A stretch of 64,000 nt of DNA, from positions 2,914,501 through 2,978,500 of the forward strand of contig NZ_PGEP01000001.1 of NCBI RefSeq assembly GCF_002797445.1, read 5' to 3'. The position numbers and the translations under genes are program-made. Below the pieces are notes generated by a model, which was given only the letters and a program-made list of their open reading frames with translations, had not been told where the DNA came from and ran no database searches. Shown here in pieces: positions 9,548-19,083 of this stretch (within the stretch, counting starts at the first letter, position 1; each line of letters opens with the position of its first letter). The stretch comes from Acidovorax sp. 69 (lineage in GTDB: Bacteria > Pseudomonadota > Gammaproteobacteria > Burkholderiales > Burkholderiaceae_C).

Positions 9548-9700
9548 GAAAAGTGTGTCTCCTGAAAGGCTGAACGACCCCGCTGGGCTGCACCCGTGGC
9601 GCACAGGGCTGGGGTATGCTGACGAGAGGACTATCCCCACCCAACCTGATCGCTGGCTGATCTTGGCCATGCGTAATTTCACGTAGAACCAGCCCCCTCC

Positions 9701-10399
9701 ATGCGACTCCTTTTGGTGGAAGACGACCCCGTGCTCAGCCGCACCATGGCCCAGGGCCTTGAAAACGCAGGCCATCGCGTCGAGCGGGCCTGCACCGTGG
9801 AGGAGGCCCAGCACTGGTGGGCTGTGCAGACCTTCGATGCCGTGCTTCTGGACCTCAACCTGCCCCACGCCGCACACGCGCGCAGTGGCCTGGGCAGCGG
9901 CCTGACGGCGCTGCGCGGCGCCCGTGCACGCGGCGACCGAACCCCCGTGCTGGTACTAAGCGCACGCGACAGCACCGAAGAGCGCATCGCCGGGCTGGAC
10001 GCGGGCGCCGACGACTACCTGGGCAAGCCCTATGAACTCAAGGAGGTCGAGGCCCGCCTGCGCGCGCTGCTGCGTCGCGCCAGTGGCACGGCCGATCTGG
10101 TGGCCGTGGGCCAGTTGGTGCTTGACCGACAGGCACGCCGCTTCAGCGTGGCAGGGCGGCCCCTGGAGTTGCCCGCACGCGAGTTCGATCTGCTGTGGGA
10201 GCTGATGACGCCACCGGGCCGTGTGCTCAGCAAGGGCGATCTGTCCCAGCGCCTGTCGGACGCAGGCGAGGCACTGGGCGAGAACGCGCTGGAGGCGTCC
10301 TTCTCGCGGCTGCGGCGCAAGATCGCCGACAGCGGCGCCGCCATACGCACGCTGCGCGGACTGGGCTATGTGCTGGAGGACGATGCCGGCCGGTCCTGA
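9701..10399 (+). CDS. tctD: TctD, OmpR/PhoB-family response regulator
   Basis: This 232-residue regulator has an N-terminal receiver domain with acidic residues EDD at 8-10, the phospho-acceptor Asp51 in VLLDLNLP, Ser in VLVLSARD and the conserved lysine in YLGKPYE. A C-terminal winged helix (residues 135-228) ends in TLRGLGYVLE. The gene is divergent from tctBA, the arrangement known for citrate-responsive TctDE control. It overlaps the sensor kinase gene by 17 bp, which implies translational coupling. Confidence 0.9.
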   Translation: MRLLLVEDDPVLSRTMAQGLENAGHRVERACTVEEAQHWWAVQTFDAVLLDLNLPHAAHARSGLGSGLTALRGARARGDRTPVLVLSARDSTEERIAGLDAGADDYLGKPYELKEVEARLRALLRRASGTADLVAVGQLVLDRQARRFSVAGRPLELPAREFDLLWELMTPPGRVLSKGDLSQRLSDAGEALGENALEASFSRLRRKIADSGAAIRTLRGLGYVLEDDAGRS

Positions 10400-11849
10400 T
10401 GCAGGCCTCACGGCCCGCCAGCGCCCCCCCGCGTTGCGCCAGCGTATCGGGCGCCATGTGCTGCTGTCGCTGGTGCTGATCTGGGCACTGGGGAGCGCCG
10501 TAGTGCTGGGCGTGGGCAACCATTTTGTGACCGAGGCCTTCGACCGCGCGCTGCTGGACGACGCCCATGCGCTGGCGGCCCATGTGCGCAGTGGCGACAG
10601 CGATCCGCTGCGGCTGGACCTGACACCGCGCGAGGTCGGGCTGCTGCGGTTCGACCAGAGCGAGACAGTATGGTTTGCGGTGTACGGCCCCGACGGCGCC
10701 TTTGTGGCGGGCGACCGTGACGTTGCTACCGCGAGCGTGGCGACCGGGGCCGCACATGAGTTCTCGAACCTCGCGCGCGACGGACGCGAACTGCGCCGCG
10801 TGAGCCTGCACATCGATGGCCCTCCCACATTCACCGTGGTCATGGCCCAAACCACCGCCGAGCGCACGCACCTGCTGCGCAGGTTGCTGGTGTATTCAGG
10901 CCTTGCGCAGTTGTGGCTGCTGGTGGTGCTGGGTTCACGGTTGCTGCGCGGCATCGAACGCGACCTGCGCCCGCTGACCGATCTGCAGGACGCCATGGAC
11001 CGCCGCGACGCCGCCGACCTGCAGCCGTTGCCCGAGGCACTCACGCGCCAGGCGGGCACACGCGACGTACAGCACCTGGGCGAGGCACTGGATGGCCTGC
11101 TGGCGCGCGTGCAGCAAAGCCTGCATGCGCAGCGCGAATTTGCAGGCAACGTGGCCCATGAGCTGCGCACCCCCCTGGCGGGCATCCGCGCACAAGCCGC
11201 CCATGCCCTCGCGCACAACGATCCCTCTGTCTGGCGCAGCGAACTCGAAGGAATCGCCCAGGCCGAGCAACGCGCCAGCCGCACGGTGGATCAGTTGCTG
11301 GCACTGGCACGTGCCGCAGAAGGGGGTATTGCGCTGACGCTGCAGACGATGGCACTGGACACCCTGGTTCGAGACATCGTTCTGCGGTTTGTGCCACGCG
11401 CCGACGCACTCAGTGTGGACCTGGGCGCCGAGGGCCTGGACAAGACCGTGGAGGTGCATGGCAACGCCGCACTGATCGAGGGCATTCTGAACAACCTGCT
11501 GGACAACGCCCTGCGCTACGGACGCGGCAGCCCCCCTTGCATCACAGTGGCCCTGCATACCACGCAAGACCACGCCGTGCTCACGGTGACCGACAACGGC
11601 CCCGGCATCGACTCCGCGCTGGCAGAGCACCTGCATCAGCGCTGGGCACAGGGCGAACAGGGCTTGCGCCTGGGTCAAGGTGCGGGGCTGGGGCTCTCCA
11701 TCGTGGCGCGTTACGCAGAGCTTCTGGGAGGCCGACTCGCCCTCGCCAATGCCGAGGGCTCAACAGCGCACAGCCCCCACGGGTTGGTTGCCAGTGTCTG
11801 GCTGCCGTTGGCCCGGCCTGTCGTCAGCGATCCCGTTCTCGTAGCTTGA
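10383..11849 (+). CDS. tctE: TctE, membrane sensor histidine kinase
   Basis: This is a 488-residue inner-membrane kinase partner of TctD. A first membrane helix lies near residues 24-46 (LLSLVLIWALGSAVVLGVG), followed by a periplasmic sensor region. A second helix lies near 165-185, then a HAMP-type linker. The phosphoacceptor is His259 in GNVAHELRTPLAG, and the ATPase domain has NNLLDNALRYGRG, VTDNGPGI and GAGLGLSIVARY. I start it at ATG 10383, inside the end of tctD, because later ATGs would remove the first membrane helix. Citrate-like ligands are the expected signal, by family. Confidence 0.88.
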   Translation: MPAGPDAGLTARQRPPALRQRIGRHVLLSLVLIWALGSAVVLGVGNHFVTEAFDRALLDDAHALAAHVRSGDSDPLRLDLTPREVGLLRFDQSETVWFAVYGPDGAFVAGDRDVATASVATGAAHEFSNLARDGRELRRVSLHIDGPPTFTVVMAQTTAERTHLLRRLLVYSGLAQLWLLVVLGSRLLRGIERDLRPLTDLQDAMDRRDAADLQPLPEALTRQAGTRDVQHLGEALDGLLARVQQSLHAQREFAGNVAHELRTPLAGIRAQAAHALAHNDPSVWRSELEGIAQAEQRASRTVDQLLALARAAEGGIALTLQTMALDTLVRDIVLRFVPRADALSVDLGAEGLDKTVEVHGNAALIEGILNNLLDNALRYGRGSPPCITVALHTTQDHAVLTVTDNGPGIDSALAEHLHQRWAQGEQGLRLGQGAGLGLSIVARYAELLGGRLALANAEGSTAHSPHGLVASVWLPLARPVVSDPVLVA

Positions 11850-11921
11850 CACACATCAAGGCAGACCACCGCTGCGCACGGTCACAATCCCCCCGTGCAA
11901 AGCATCTCCAGCCCCCTCCCC

Positions 11922-12473
11922 ATGCCCCGTCGGCCACACCTTCCACGGACGGTGTTCACGGCACTCGCACTCTCCGCGTTCGCGCTGGCAGGCTGTGACA
12001 ACACCGCCGACAAAACCGCTGCGGCAGCCGCTGCACCCAATGCCACCGAGGCCGCTTTTGACGCCATCGTCGCCCGCTGCACGCAGTCAGTGGCCGACAG
12101 AACACCCACGGTGCGCGCCGGTGATAACGGCCAATGGGTCAAGGTAGGTCATAGCCCGGCCCTAGTGCAGCGCGAGGTCACCCGCACCGAATCGCCCATC
12201 ACCCCCTATGTCGGCAAAATTGTCATCAAGGACAACGAGGCGCGCGCCACCGCCACGACCGAGGCCGAGGCCCGTGCGATCACCCTCACGCCTGCCCACC
12301 TGCTGTCCAACCGCACGCACACCTTCGTCTACAGCTTTGATGGCGAGGCGTGGCGCTGGAACAATGGATCTCTTTTCACCAAAACACCTTCGCAGAGCGA
12401 CACCACGGTGGCACTCACTCTGGCCGAGGTCTCGGCAACGGGCACAGGGTTTGGGGGCTGCCTGCCGCACTGA
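11922..12473 (+). CDS. Putative lipoprotein of unknown function
   Basis: This 183-residue protein begins with a lipoprotein signal peptide whose lipobox LAGC places the lipidated cysteine near residue 25. An Ala-rich linker follows. The rest (FDAIVARCTQSVADRTP, VKVGHSPALVQREVTRTESP) shows no domain I can name. I prefer ATG 11922 over the in-frame GTG 11895 because it gives a standard signal peptide. It lies 72 bp behind tctE and may be read from the same transcript, but it need not be functionally linked. Confidence 0.65.
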   Translation: MPRRPHLPRTVFTALALSAFALAGCDNTADKTAAAAAAPNATEAAFDAIVARCTQSVADRTPTVRAGDNGQWVKVGHSPALVQREVTRTESPITPYVGKIVIKDNEARATATTEAEARAITLTPAHLLSNRTHTFVYSFDGEAWRWNNGSLFTKTPSQSDTTVALTLAEVSATGTGFGGCLPH

Positions 12474-12533
12474 TATTGCTATTTATTTTGCAGCATATAG
12501 CGCTTGATTCATGGGCGCTACAAGCCATTTTTA
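12474..12533 (+). repeat. Interspersed stem-loop repeat, family 1, copy b
   Basis: A diverged copy directly follows the lipoprotein stop: TTGCTATTTATTTTGCAGC, then ATAGCGCTTG, GGGCGCTACAAGCCATTTTT. The right-hand arm has drifted to GGGCGCT but the layout matches the other copies. Confidence 0.7.
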
Positions 12534-12564
12534 GGAAAATTTCGATGCGCATCACCGCATCGTT

Positions 12565-13512
12565 CTATTCGCAGCTCGCTCCAGGCGCGCTTTGCTGAAC
12601 CGCTTTTTCCACCGCCTCCCGCGTGAGCGTCGGCACAAAGCTCTCGACAAAGTGGTACGCATACCCGCGCAGCCAAGCGCCCCGGCGCAGGCCCAGGCGC
12701 GTGAGGTTGACCTCGAACAGATGCCCGGCATCGATGAGGCGCAGGTGCCTGTCGCGCTCGGCGTCTACCGCGATCGAGGCCACGATGCCCACGCCCATGT
12801 CCAGCTCTACATAGGTCTTGATCACATCGGCGTCCATGGCAGTGAGCACAATGTCGGGCGCGATGCCCGCACGGGCAAAGGCCTCGTCGATGTGCGCACG
12901 GCCGGTGTAGCCCAGCTCGTACGTGATGATGGGGTATTGCGCCAGTTGCTCCAGCGTCACAGGCCCCTCCAGCTCCAGCAGGCGATGGCCCGGTGGCACC
13001 ACGATGCTGTGCGTCCAGCGGTAGCACGGCAGGGTGACCAGCGCGTCGTAGCCCGCCAGCGCCTCGGTGGCCACGCCGATGTCGGCCTCACCGGACAACA
13101 GCATCTCTGCCACCTGGCGCGGCGAGCCCTGATGCAGGTGCAGCGACACCTGGGGAAACAATGCACGAAAGTCGCGCACCACCTGCGGCAAGGCATAACG
13201 CGCCTGCGAGTGTGTGGCAGCCACCGACAGGCGCCCCTGCGCGCTGTCGCTGAAGTCCTGCCCCGCGCGCTTGAGGTTGTCGGCCTCCAGCAGCAGGCGC
13301 TCTACCGTGGGCAGCAGCGCCTCGCCCGGTGGTGTAAGGCCGGTCAGGCGTTTGCCTGCGCGCACAAAAATCTCCACGCCCAGTTCCTCCTCCAATTCGC
13401 GGATCTGGCGGCTGACGCCGGGCTGCGAGGTGTGCAGCATGTGGGCCACCTCGGTGAGGTTGAAACCCCGTCGCACGGTTTCACGCACGGAGCGCAATTG
13501 CTGAAAATTCAT
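12565..13512 (-). CDS. LysR-type regulator of the CysB/Cbl family
   Basis: This 315-residue DNA-binding regulator of sulfur metabolism has an N-terminal helix-turn-helix (NLTEVAHMLHTSQPGVSRQIRELEEELG, residues 19-46, in two halves) of the CysB type. Its effector domain contains ATHSQARYALPQVVRDF and GVGIVASIAVD, both characteristic of CysB/Cbl. I start it at ATG 13510-13512 (MNFQQLRSVRE), the usual CysB start. It stands at the downstream end of the sulfonate gene set and near the sulfate reduction operon, so control of both by N-acetylserine/sulfate status is a reasonable inference. Confidence 0.85.
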   Translation of the reverse strand: MNFQQLRSVRETVRRGFNLTEVAHMLHTSQPGVSRQIRELEEELGVEIFVRAGKRLTGLTPPGEALLPTVERLLLEADNLKRAGQDFSDSAQGRLSVAATHSQARYALPQVVRDFRALFPQVSLHLHQGSPRQVAEMLLSGEADIGVATEALAGYDALVTLPCYRWTHSIVVPPGHRLLELEGPVTLEQLAQYPIITYELGYTGRAHIDEAFARAGIAPDIVLTAMDADVIKTYVELDMGVGIVASIAVDAERDRHLRLIDAGHLFEVNLTRLGLRRGAWLRGYAYHFVESFVPTLTREAVEKAVQQSAPGASCE

Positions 13513-13591
13513 GAGAGATGCCCGTCGCTGGTCCACGCCCCCACAGCGGGGCCTCAGTACGGCGCCAGCCTTCAGGGCGGCTGGCGTCAGT

Positions 13592-13647
13592 TACTCTATT
13601 TTTGATAGCTACTAGCGCTTATTGAATAAGCGCCAGAGCCATTTTTT
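13592..13647 (+). repeat. Interspersed stem-loop repeat, family 1, copy c
   Basis: A well-conserved copy between the CysB-type regulator and the molbindin gene: TTTTTGATAGCTACTAGCGC, TTATTGAATAAGCGCCAGAG, CCATTTTTT. The arms AGCGCTTATT and AATAAGCGC pair over nine bases. Confidence 0.85.
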
Positions 13648-13672
13648 AATGATTTTTAGTGCAGCTGCCCTC

Positions 13673-13888
13673 TCACAGCTTGGCGATCGACACCTCCGTG
13701 GACTTGACCAGTGCGACAACATCCGAGCCCACCACCAGGGCCAGGTCGTCCACCGAGCGGGTGGTAATGACCGAGGTGACGATGCCCCAAGGGGTTTCGA
13801 CATCGACCTCAGACACCACATCACCGCGAATGATCTCGCGCACTTTGCCCTTGAACTGGTTGCGAACGTTGATGGCTTGAATGGACAT
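13673..13888 (-). CDS. Molbindin (Mop/TOBE domain molybdate-binding protein)
   Basis: This 71-residue single TOBE-domain protein belongs to the small cytoplasmic molybdate-binding (Mop) family, which stores or senses oxyanions. Motifs are MSIQAINVRNQFKGKV at the start and SVITTRSVDDLALVVGSDV later. A clear AAGGAG lies before ATG 13886-13888. It is encoded downstream of the ssuB ATPase gene on the same strand; molbindins near sulfonate clusters are common in this group, though the reason is not established. Confidence 0.85.
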   Translation of the reverse strand: MSIQAINVRNQFKGKVREIIRGDVVSEVDVETPWGIVTSVITTRSVDDLALVVGSDVVALVKSTEVSIAKL

Positions 13889-13954
13889 GGGGTTCTCCTT
13901 GAAAGTCCGTTGAAAAAAAGAAATCTGCAAAAACAAACACAAAAAACAGAAAGA

Positions 13955-14764
13955 TCAGACCGCCCAGCGCAGGCCATGCGCAGGCACCCCCGGCCACACC
14001 GGCTCGTGGGCGGGTGCCACATCGGGCTTTTGCAGCACGCGGTCGAGGATGCGTTTTTCGATGGCGGCAAACGCGGCATCGCCGTGGGATCGGGGGCGTG
14101 GCAGGTCGATGCGCTGGTCCAGCGCGATCTGGCCGTCTTCGATCAGGATCACGCGGTCGGCCAGGGCCACCGCCTCCTGCACGTCGTGCGTGACCAGCAG
14201 TGCCGTGAAGCCGCTGCTGCGCCACAGGCCTTCGATGAGTCGGTGCATCTCGATGCGCGTCAACGCATCAAGCGCGCCCAGGGGTTCATCCAGCAGCAGC
14301 AGGCGCGGGTTGTGCACCAGGGCACGGGCCAGGGCCACACGCTGGCGCTGGCCGCCGGACAGGCGCGCGGGCCATTCGCCCAGGCGGTCGCCCAGGCCCA
14401 CACGGGCCAGCACGTCGGCCGCTGCACCGCGCTGCGCAGTCGGCAGGCCCAGGGCCACGTTGTCGGCCACACGCTTCCAGGGCAGGAGGCGCGAGTCCTG
14501 GAACATGATGCGGGTGTCGTCACTCAGGCCGGTGATGTCCTTGCCGTCGAGGCGGATGGCCCCACCCGAGACAGATTCCAGCCCCGCCACCAGGCGCAGC
14601 AGGGTGCTCTTGCCACAGCCGCTGCGGCCCACGATGGCGACGAACTGGCCGGGCTCGATGACAAGTTCGGTCTTCTTGAGCACATCACGTGTGCCATAGC
14701 GCTTGTCCACGCCACGCACTTCCAGGCGCACGCCTTGTGCCGATGGGGTGTTGGTTGTTGTCAT
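13955..14764 (-). CDS. ssuB: Aliphatic sulfonate ABC transporter ATP-binding protein
   Basis: This 269-residue ATPase energises the sulfonate importer. It has Walker [10 protein letters not shown] near residues 46-54, the Q-loop [10 protein letters not shown], the ABC signature [15 protein letters not shown], Walker [13 protein letters not shown] and the switch histidine in [10 protein letters not shown]. The start is ATG 14762-14764, four bases after the ssuA stop, so the genes are tightly coupled. The short spacer and shared strand put it in the ssuDCAB transcript. Confidence 0.9.
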   Translation of the reverse strand: MTTTNTPSAQGVRLEVRGVDKRYGTRDVLKKTELVIEPGQFVAIVGRSGCGKSTLLRLVAGLESVSGGAIRLDGKDITGLSDDTRIMFQDSRLLPWKRVADNVALGLPTAQRGAAADVLARVGLGDRLGEWPARLSGGQRQRVALARALVHNPRLLLLDEPLGALDALTRIEMHRLIEGLWRSSGFTALLVTHDVQEAVALADRVILIEDGQIALDQRIDLPRPRSHGDAAFAAIEKRILDRVLQKPDVAPAHEPVWPGVPAHGLRWAV

Positions 14765-14768
14765 GGTG

Positions 14769-15743
14769 TCAGGCCCCGGGTTTGAACAACGGCACGTCCA
14801 GCGCATTCACGCGCTTGGGCAGCAGCTTCTCGGCCAGAAAGGCGTCGGCAATGCGCTGCTGCTCGGCCAGCGCGGCAGGCACTACCGCCCGCACTTCATA
14901 GCTGCGGCGGCTGTTGGCCAGCTCGATCACATCAGCATCCAGCCCCCACACGGGCGCCAGCAGCGCGGCAGCGTCCTTGGGGCTTTGCTTGACCCAGACA
15001 CCCGCCTTTTGCAGCTCGTTGAAGAACACGCGCAACACATCGGGCCGGGCCTGGGCGTACGTGGTGCCTGCCAGGTAGTAGCGCTGGTACGCGGCCAGAT
15101 CGCGCCCATCGGCCAACACCCGCACGGCCGATTGTTTTTGTACAGCAGCCAGGAACGGATCCCACACCACCCAGGCGTCGATGGCACCACGCTCGAACGC
15201 GGCGCGGCCGTCGGCGGGTGTGAGGTAGGCGGGCTCGATGTCCTTGAACGAGAGCCCTGCTTTCTCGAGCACCGCAATCAACAGAAAGTGCACGCCAGCG
15301 GCCTTGGCAAAGCCGATCTTCTTGCCCTTGAGATCGGCCACGGTCTTGATCGGCGAATCCGCACGCACGACGATGGCCTGGGCGGAGGGAGACGGCGACT
15401 CCTGGGCCACAAAGGTCAACTGCGCACCAGCGGCCTGGGCAAACACGGGCACGGTGTCTGCCACGTCGGCGCTCACGTCGATGTTGCCCAGGTTCAGGGC
15501 TTCGAGCAGCGGCAGGCCGCTGGTGAACTCGTGCCAGCTCACCTTGACGTTGAGCGGTGAGAGCAACTGCTCCAGCGTGCCGCGCGTGCGCAAAATGGTG
15601 GTGAGCGTGGACGACTTTTGCAAGCCGATGCGGAGCACCTCGGGCTTGCTGCCCTGGGCCCGCGTCAGGCCACTGGACAGCGCGGAAAACGCTGCCAGCG
15701 CCCTGAGCGCATGGCGCCGGTGGATGGAGAAAATTGCAGACAT
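14769..15743 (-). CDS. ssuA: Sulfonate ABC transporter substrate-binding protein
   Basis: This 324-residue periplasmic binding protein has an RR-containing signal ([18 protein letters not shown]) cleaved after about residue 30. Typical SsuA segments are [22 protein letters not shown] (in two parts), [17 protein letters not shown] and [18 protein letters not shown]. It binds alkanesulfonates for SsuBC. A second, related binding protein is encoded at 18062-19030. No strong ribosome site is seen before the ATG, but it follows ssuC after only 64 bases. Confidence 0.88.
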   Translation of the reverse strand: MSAIFSIHRRHALRALAAFSALSSGLTRAQGSKPEVLRIGLQKSSTLTTILRTRGTLEQLLSPLNVKVSWHEFTSGLPLLEALNLGNIDVSADVADTVPVFAQAAGAQLTFVAQESPSPSAQAIVVRADSPIKTVADLKGKKIGFAKAAGVHFLLIAVLEKAGLSFKDIEPAYLTPADGRAAFERGAIDAWVVWDPFLAAVQKQSAVRVLADGRDLAAYQRYYLAGTTYAQARPDVLRVFFNELQKAGVWVKQSPKDAAALLAPVWGLDADVIELANSRRSYEVRAVVPAALAEQQRIADAFLAEKLLPKRVNALDVPLFKPGA

Positions 15744-15807
15744 GGTGACGGGATCTCTGGGGCGAATGGTTTGGAATGGGGAGAGATGAAGCGCGATGCA
15801 ACGCCGG

Positions 15808-16674
15808 TTACGCAGACTGATAGCCGGGATGCCAGCGCAGCCAGTAGCGCTCCAGCCCCTTGGCAAACACGTCGGCCAACTTGCCCAGCAGCGCGTACAG
15901 CAGGATGCCCACCAGCACGATGTCGGTCTGCAAAAACTCGCGGGCATTCATCGTGAGGTAGCCGATGCCGGCCTGGGCGGAGATGGTCTCGGCCACGATC
16001 AGGATCACCCACATCAGGCCCAGCGAGAAGCGCAGCCCCACCAGAATGCTGGAGAGCGCCCCCGGCAGAATGATCTGGCGGTACAGCTGCCAGCGTCCCA
16101 GTCCGTAGGTACGCCCCATCTCGATGAGGCCCGGGTCCACGTTGCGAATGCCGTGAAACGTATTGAGGTAGATGGGGAAGAACACCGACACGCTGATGAG
16201 GAACAGCTTGGCCGACTCGTCGATGCCAAACCACAGGATCACCAGCGGGATGAGTGCCAGCGCCGGGATATTGCGCACCATCTGGATGGTGGAGTCCAGC
16301 AACGTCTCGAACAGCCTGACCGAACCGGTGAGCAGACCCAGCAGCAGCCCCAGGCCGCCACCAATGGCCAGTCCGGCCAAGGCGCGGCCGGCGCTGACCT
16401 TGACGTGTGTCCACAGCTCGCCCGATGCGGCGAGGGTCCACGCGGCCTTGACGACCTCAACAGGCGCGGGCAGCACGCGGGTCGACAGCCAGCCTTGCGA
16501 CGAGGCAATTTGCCACAACACGATGAGCGCCATGGGCACCGCCCAGGGCAACAGGCGCTGTGCAACGTTGGCAAGAAAGCGGACCACCGGCGCGGGGAGC
16601 AACGGCCCCTCGATGGGCAGGTCTACGGAGTCGGCCACAGGGGATACCTGCAGCTCTCTGGCGATGTGGGTCAT
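15808..16674 (-). CDS. ssuC: Sulfonate ABC transporter permease
   Basis: This 288-residue inner-membrane permease of the sulfonate importer has about six hydrophobic segments. The family permease loop reads EMGRTYGLGRWQLYRQIILPGALSSIL. I prefer ATG 16672-16674 to a TTG eighteen bases upstream. It is encoded between ssuD and ssuA on the same strand, the standard ssu order except that ssuA follows rather than precedes it. Confidence 0.9.
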   Translation of the reverse strand: MTHIARELQVSPVADSVDLPIEGPLLPAPVVRFLANVAQRLLPWAVPMALIVLWQIASSQGWLSTRVLPAPVEVVKAAWTLAASGELWTHVKVSAGRALAGLAIGGGLGLLLGLLTGSVRLFETLLDSTIQMVRNIPALALIPLVILWFGIDESAKLFLISVSVFFPIYLNTFHGIRNVDPGLIEMGRTYGLGRWQLYRQIILPGALSSILVGLRFSLGLMWVILIVAETISAQAGIGYLTMNAREFLQTDIVLVGILLYALLGKLADVFAKGLERYWLRWHPGYQSA

Positions 16675-16700
16675 GGGAGGGTTCGCTTTCAATCTACGGT

Positions 16701-17863
16701 TCAGCTTTGCGATGCACGCGGCACAAAGTCGTTGGCCACGGTTTCACCAAATGGGCCCAGCGGGTTGCCGCCCGCGAGCTTCTCGCGCACACCGAGTGGC
16801 AGCAGCGGGAACACCAGCTCGGCAAAGCGGTAGGCCTCTTCAAGGTGCGGATAGCCGGAGAGCACGAAGTGGTCGAGCCCCAGGGCGGCATATTCCTGGA
16901 TGCGCGCTGCCACCGTTGCTTGGTCGCCCACCAGGGCCGTGCCAGCGCCGCCACGCACCAGTCCCACGCCAGCCCACAGGTTGGGGCTGATCTCCAGGTC
17001 TTTGCGGCTGCGGCGAACACCCCCTGCGTGCAGCGCGGCCATGCGGCGCTGGCCCTCGGAATCCATGCGCGCAAAAACGGCCTGGGCACGCGCCACAGTG
17101 ACGTCGTCCACATGGCTGATGAGCTCCTCGGCAGCGGCCCAGGCTTGTTCCTCGGTTTCGCGCACGATGACGTGCAGGCGGATGCCGAATTTCACGGTGC
17201 GGCCGCGCTTTGCGGCGCGGGCGCGCACATCGGCGACCTTCCTTCCCACCTCAGCGGGCGGCTCGCCCCAGGTCAGGTAGGTCTCTACCTGCTCGGCCGC
17301 CAGGTCATGTGCAGCATCGGAGGAACCCCCGAAAAACACTGGCGGGTGGGGCTGCTGCAGCGGCGGAAACAAGAGCTTGGCACCTTTCACCGTGAGATGT
17401 TTGCCTTCGTAGTCGAAGGCTTCTCCGTGGTGGCTGCGCGTGAGGATCTCGCGCCAGATGCGGATGAACTCGGCCGATTGCTCATAGCGCGTGGCATGGT
17501 CCAGGAACACGCCATCGCCCTCCAGCTCGGCCTGATCGCCCCCGGTCACGAGGTTGATGAGCAAGCGCCCCCAGAGAGGCGGTCGAACGTGGCCGCCATG
17601 CGCGCGGCCAGCGCGGGCTGGTGCAGGCCAGGGCGCACGGCCACCAGGAACTTGAGTTTCTTGGTGACAGCAATCAGGCTGGATGCCACCACCCACGGGT
17701 CTTCGCAAGAGCGGCCGGTGGGGATCAGCACGCCTTCATAGCCCAGGCTGTCAGCGGCCACGGCCACCTGCTGCAGATAGTCAATGCTGAGCTGGCGTGC
17801 GCCTTGGGCAGTGCCCAGATACCGGCTGTCGCCGTGGGTAGGAATGAACCAGAAAATTTGCAT
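16701..17863 (-). CDS. ssuD: FMNH2-dependent alkanesulfonate monooxygenase, broken by one base
   Basis: SsuD cleaves C-S bonds of alkanesulfonates to release sulfite, using reduced FMN from SsuE. The N-terminal part ([17 protein letters not shown] to ATFDRLSGG) is in one frame. The rest ([19 protein letters not shown] to the C-terminus) is in another, meeting at the five-base C run 17568-17572. One more base there restores the family motif [17 protein letters not shown] without loss, and the total of about 387 residues is normal. The coding sequence is otherwise intact on both sides, so this is either a sequencing error or a very recent mutation. Confidence 0.85.
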
Positions 17864-17899
17864 GGAACAGGTCTTTTTTAGAGGGCAATGGCCAGAAGC

Positions 17900-18040
17900 T
17901 CAGTACGAGATGGCAAAGCCGAACTGGGGAGCTTGTTGTGTGGCACGGCGCTGCGGGGCGCTAAGCCCCCAGGCGGTGGCCGTGACGCACAGAACGCGTC
18001 GCAGCTGGGTGTGCAACGGGAAAGGCAGGGGCGCAGGCAT
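17900..18040 (-). CDS. Small ORF (46 residues) with strong ribosome site, unknown
   Basis: An ATG at 18038-18040 is preceded by AAGGAG at good spacing and opens a 46-residue frame: MPAPLPFPLHTQLRRVLCVT, then ATAWGLSAPQRRATQQAPQF. The basic start and short hydrophobic stretch could be a signal-like leader. It fills the spacer between the second sulfonate-binding protein gene and ssuD. I do not recognise it, and it could be a chance frame. Confidence 0.35.
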   Translation of the reverse strand: MPAPLPFPLHTQLRRVLCVTATAWGLSAPQRRATQQAPQFGFAISY

Positions 18041-18061
18041 GGGGGCTCCTTGGGGTACGGG

Positions 18062-19030
18062 TTACAACAAATCAACCGGCGCCGCGTGCAGCAGGTTGAG
18101 CTTCTTGGGAATCAGCTTCAGGTCGAAAAAGGTGTCGGCAATGCCTTGCTGTTCCGCCAGGATCTCGCGGGTGACCGGGGCGGTGCCAAACCGTGCGCGG
18201 TTCAGGTACAGCTCGGTGATGGACTTGTCCAAACCCAGCACGGCCGACAGCTCAGCCGCTGCGGCGGCCTTGTTCTTCGAGGCCCAGGTGTCGATGGCGT
18301 TGACCTCTTCAATCGCAATGCGCAACACATCGGAGTTTTGGGTGGCGAAGTCGCGTGAGGTGAAGTAATACGCGCGGTTGTTGACCACCCCTGTGGCATC
18401 GGCCAGCAGGCGGGCATCGAGCGTTTTTTGGGCAGCGGCGAGGAACGGGTCCCAGATGATCCAGGCATCGACCGCACCCTTTTCAAAGGCGGCCCTTGCA
18501 TCGGCCGGCGCCAAAAAGACGGACTGCACATCGCCGTACTTCAGGCCATTTTTCTCCAGCAGCTTGACCAGGAAATACTGCACGTTAGAGCCCTTGTTGT
18601 AGGCCACGCGTTTGCCCTTGAGGTCGGCCACGCTGCGGATGGGCGAATCCTTGGGCACGATCACGGCCTCCAGCGCAGGGCGTGGCACGGTGGCGCCCGC
18701 ATACACCAGTGGCGCACCAGCGGCCTGGGCAAAGATGGGAGGCGCTTCGCCCACATCGCCGAAGTCGATGGAGCCCACGTTGAGCGCTTCGAGCTGCACG
18801 GGACCTGCGTTGAACTCGGTCCAACTGACCTTGACACCCAGCGGTGCCAGGCGCTTTTCGAGCGTGCCACGGCCCTTGAGGATGGAGAGCCAGCCCTTCT
18901 GGTGGCCCACGCGCAGCACACGGCTGGGCACCGGGTTCGGTGTTTGTGCCAAGGCCGAGGCGCCGAGGGCTGCGGTGGCCAGGCCGCAGAGCAGTGCCTG
19001 GCGGCGGCGAAGGGAGAAATGCGTAGGCAT
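18062..19030 (-). CDS. Second sulfonate/taurine-type ABC substrate-binding protein (SsuA paralogue)
   Basis: This 322-residue periplasmic protein resembles the ssuA product encoded at 14769-15743 along its whole length. Shared segments include VLRVGHQKGWLSILKGRGTLEK (in two parts), VSWTEFNAGPVQLEALN and FEKGAVDAWIIWDPFLAA. The signal peptide contains RRRQALLCGLATAALGASALA. Having two binding proteins beside one SsuBC pair suggests two sulfonate specificities. The start is ATG 19028-19030. Confidence 0.85.
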   Translation of the reverse strand: MPTHFSLRRRQALLCGLATAALGASALAQTPNPVPSRVLRVGHQKGWLSILKGRGTLEKRLAPLGVKVSWTEFNAGPVQLEALNVGSIDFGDVGEAPPIFAQAAGAPLVYAGATVPRPALEAVIVPKDSPIRSVADLKGKRVAYNKGSNVQYFLVKLLEKNGLKYGDVQSVFLAPADARAAFEKGAVDAWIIWDPFLAAAQKTLDARLLADATGVVNNRAYYFTSRDFATQNSDVLRIAIEEVNAIDTWASKNKAAAAAELSAVLGLDKSITELYLNRARFGTAPVTREILAEQQGIADTFFDLKLIPKKLNLLHAAPVDLL

Positions 19031-19083
19031 GGTGAGATGTCTTTCTGAAAATCGGGTCACAAAAGGGGCCGAGTGCGTGGGAT

